Assembly (NCBI GenBank): GCA_029975965.1
Contig: JARKOV010000181.1
Location: 1 to 33,794 of the forward strand
DNA: 33,794 nucleotides
From: Anaerolinea sp.
GTDB lineage: Bacteria; Chloroflexota; Anaerolineae; Anaerolineales; Anaerolineaceae
Direction: 5' to 3'
Shown one piece after another: positions 32,695 through 33,794 of this stretch (position 1 is the stretch's first letter; each line of letters begins with the position of its first letter). A program made the position numbers and the translations under genes. The notes beneath the pieces were generated by a model. It worked only from the letters and a program-made list of their open reading frames with translations. It had not been told where the DNA came from and did not search any database.

Positions 32695-32716
32695 TCCCCC
32701 GCCCCAAGGCGGGGGA
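32695..32716. repeat. GC-rich 9-bp hairpin, possible short interspersed repeat
   Basis: TCCCCCGCC (32695-32703) and GGCGGGGGA (32708-32716) pair perfectly around CCAA. It lies in the gap between convergent genes with no run of T immediately after it. The surrounding CCCCCTTTAATCCCC text resembles intergenic boilerplate, so other genomic copies are likely but untested. Confidence 0.4.
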
Positions 32717-32786
32717 ACCTTTGTGAAAAACAGGCCTGTTCCCATTCACCGTTCGGGGAAGAGGACGGGGGATGGGGTTCTTCGAC

Positions 32787-32829
32787 ATGAATCACCCCGA
32801 ACATCAAATTCGGGATGATTCATATTTTT
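32787..32829 (+). terminator. Intrinsic terminator between convergent genes
   Basis: Arms 32787-32801 and 32809-32823 pair over 15 positions with one mismatch around a seven-base loop, and TTTTT follows at 32825-32829. It ends transcription in the plus direction after the acyltransferase. It lies 14 bases from the stop of the convergent microcompartment operon and could also serve it as a 3' stabilising stem. Confidence 0.65.
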
Positions 32830-32842
32830 CGTTCATCGGATT

Positions 32843-33115
32843 CTATTCTGCGATGTACGCCGAATCGACGATGCCGACGATGACCGAGATGACGCAAGCA
32901 TGCGGGTTATCGAGCACCTGACGCGCGCCGTTGCCCTCGCGGTTGATCAGAACCGTGTCGCCGATGCCGGCGTGGGTGTTGTCCAGGGCGATGAAATCCT
33001 CGTCGGGGCTCTCACCCTCCAGGCCGAGGGGCTGCACCACCAGCAGGCGGCGGTTTTTGTAATCTGGGTGGCCGATGGTGGTGACGACGGTGCCGACGAC
33101 TTTGGCGAGGATCAT
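32843..33115 (-). CDS. EutN/CcmL family microcompartment pentamer protein
   Basis: A 90-residue BMC pentamer (vertex) subunit. MILAKVVGTVVTTIGHPDYKNR is the first strand pair, GIGDTVLINREGNGAR the conserved turn, and SVIVGIVDS the C-terminal strand. Five copies form a pentamer that caps vertices of the icosahedral shell. The frame opens further upstream, but the ATG at 33115 gives the family's normal length. It is 10 bases downstream of the second pentamer gene, so it is probably coupled to it. Confidence 0.92.
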   Translation of the reverse strand: MILAKVVGTVVTTIGHPDYKNRRLLVVQPLGLEGESPDEDFIALDNTHAGIGDTVLINREGNGARQVLDNPHACVISVIVGIVDSAYIAE

Positions 33116-33125
33116 GGCTGCCCGC

Positions 33126-33446
33126 TCATGTGAAAGGATTGTGCCCGCGCTTGAGGGTGAGGTCGAAGCGCCCTTCCGGCTCGACGGTGAGCTCGTCGAC
33201 GATACCGACCAGCGCCAGGTCGATGGGCACAAACTGGACGTCGGGCAGCGCCAGGGAGGCCTCGCGCGAGCGCACCATCACGCACAGGTCGCCCGGGCCG
33301 GCGTGGACCACGTCGGCGGCCACCTGCAACCCGCCGACCGGCTCGAGGTGCTTGTTGAGCGGCTGGACGACGAGCAATTTCAACCCCTCCGTCCCGGGGT
33401 ACTTCATCGTGCAGACCGCGGTGCCCTTGACTCTGCCGAACAGCAT
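33126..33446 (-). CDS. Second EutN/CcmL family microcompartment pentamer protein
   Basis: A 106-residue paralogue of the neighbouring pentamer protein. MLFGRVKGTAVCTMKYPGTEG, VVHAGPGDLCVMVRSREAS and LALVGIVDELTV match the family blocks. It has about 15 extra C-terminal residues after the last core strand (EPEGRFDLTLKRGHN). Two different pentamer genes in one operon suggest a shell with distinct vertex types. The ATG at 33446 follows the stop of the upstream gene by four bases. Confidence 0.9.
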   Translation of the reverse strand: MLFGRVKGTAVCTMKYPGTEGLKLLVVQPLNKHLEPVGGLQVAADVVHAGPGDLCVMVRSREASLALPDVQFVPIDLALVGIVDELTVEPEGRFDLTLKRGHNPFT

Positions 33447-33450
33447 GGCG

Positions 33451-33794
33451 TTACTTTGTCCCTGTCGCGTTGAGCACGCGGGTGATGATCACGTCCAGCA
33501 TGGCCGAATCGACCTGGTTGCCCAGCCTGGCGAGGACGACCTCGCGGATGCGCTGGTGGAGCGCTGCGCCGTCGGGGCGCGGGGCAGGCACCGCAGAAAC
33601 AAGCGACGGGGTTTGCCCGCCGGCGGGCGCCGTCTCCGCCAGGTAGGGGCGCACCGGGGCGGCGGGCGGGTTGTCGGGCTGGCCGCGCACCAGGCGCAGC
33701 CCCAACCGGTTGGCTTTCTCGTAGGCCAGGTCGGTCAGCGCCACGTTCTCGTTGACCTCCAGCGACTGGATGCCCTGTTTAACCAGGTCTTCAA
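33451..33794 (-). CDS. Microcompartment-associated protein with encapsulation-peptide-like C-terminus, 5' end outside window
   Basis: The frame is open to the window edge, reading EDLVKQGIQSLEVNENVALTDLAYEKANRLGLRLV upstream of an internal GTG at 33744, so the start lies outside. The visible 114 residues have a small helical/strand segment, a Pro/Ala-rich linker (about 40 residues, e.g. RPYLAETAPAGGQTPS) and a C-terminal amphipathic helical segment (REVVLARLGNQVDSAMLDVI). A linker plus short amphipathic helix is the usual form of encapsulation peptides that target cargo to BMC shells. The enzymatic role cannot be read from this part. Confidence 0.6.
   Translation of the reverse strand, partial: EDLVKQGIQSLEVNENVALTDLAYEKANRLGLRLVRGQPDNPPAAPVRPYLAETAPAGGQTPSLVSAVPAPRPDGAALHQRIREVVLARLGNQVDSAMLDVIITRVLNATGTK

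Overview
The window looks like a chromosomal segment of a high-GC Chloroflexota bacterium, most likely of the Anaerolineae type. This is an inference. It rests on Thr/Pro-rich linkers in the secreted proteins, an Flp-type pilin, the DUF2804/DUF362 genes, a MalF/MalG/lipoprotein sugar transporter under a ROK regulator, and a Ser/Thr kinase fused to a NarL-type response regulator. There are no rRNA or tRNA genes, no CRISPR array and no recognisable transposase.

Layout. 1-5236 (minus strand): the 5' part of an Flp pilin gene, a 515-base noncoding gap, then a four-gene unit of unknown function. That unit reads from a TTGAAA-N17-TATACT promoter near 5340 into a membrane-anchored 210-aa protein, a secreted/membrane 518-aa protein, a soluble 363-aa protein and a 338-aa alpha/alpha-toroid-like protein. 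5237-8276: a visibly AT-rich island with a two-gene ATGA-coupled operon (plus strand), a CHAT-domain cysteine protease followed by a PD-(D/E)XK-like protein. This is the best candidate for an undescribed defence or toxin-type system. 8277-11182 (plus): DUF2804, DUF362 and a heme-dependent oxidative N-demethylase-like protein. 11309-12745 (minus): a CAP plus three-LysM surface protein whose promoter suggests a leaderless mRNA.

12886-19954 (minus) is a carbohydrate uptake and processing block: ROK repressor, ROK-like kinase, PIG-L deacetylase, Tat/lipoprotein solute-binding protein and two permeases, with no ATPase gene. A 9-bp perfect inverted repeat sits just downstream of the repressor's own -10 box, which suggests autoregulation. 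Divergent from it (20203-26989, plus) is a tight set: a ferredoxin-tailed aldo/keto reductase homologue with altered active-site residues, a radical SAM protein, a DUF362 protein, an unknown 173-aa protein, an amidohydrolase/deacetylase, a SelA/DgaE-like PLP enzyme and a VOC protein. Together the two arms read as import, phosphorylation, deacetylation and ammonia elimination of an acetamido sugar or sugar acid. The substrate is inferred, not shown.

27012-27182 is a 56-aa membrane protein (minus). 27360-32612 (plus) is a signalling cluster: Ser/Thr kinase-REC-LuxR fusion, a complete NarL-type histidine kinase, a second kinase-like protein that keeps the phospho-acceptor His but has no ATPase domain, a lone receiver and an acyltransferase-3 membrane protein. 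32843-33794 (minus) is the end of a bacterial microcompartment operon, with two EutN/CcmL pentamer proteins and the C-terminal part of a protein ending in an encapsulation-peptide-like helix.
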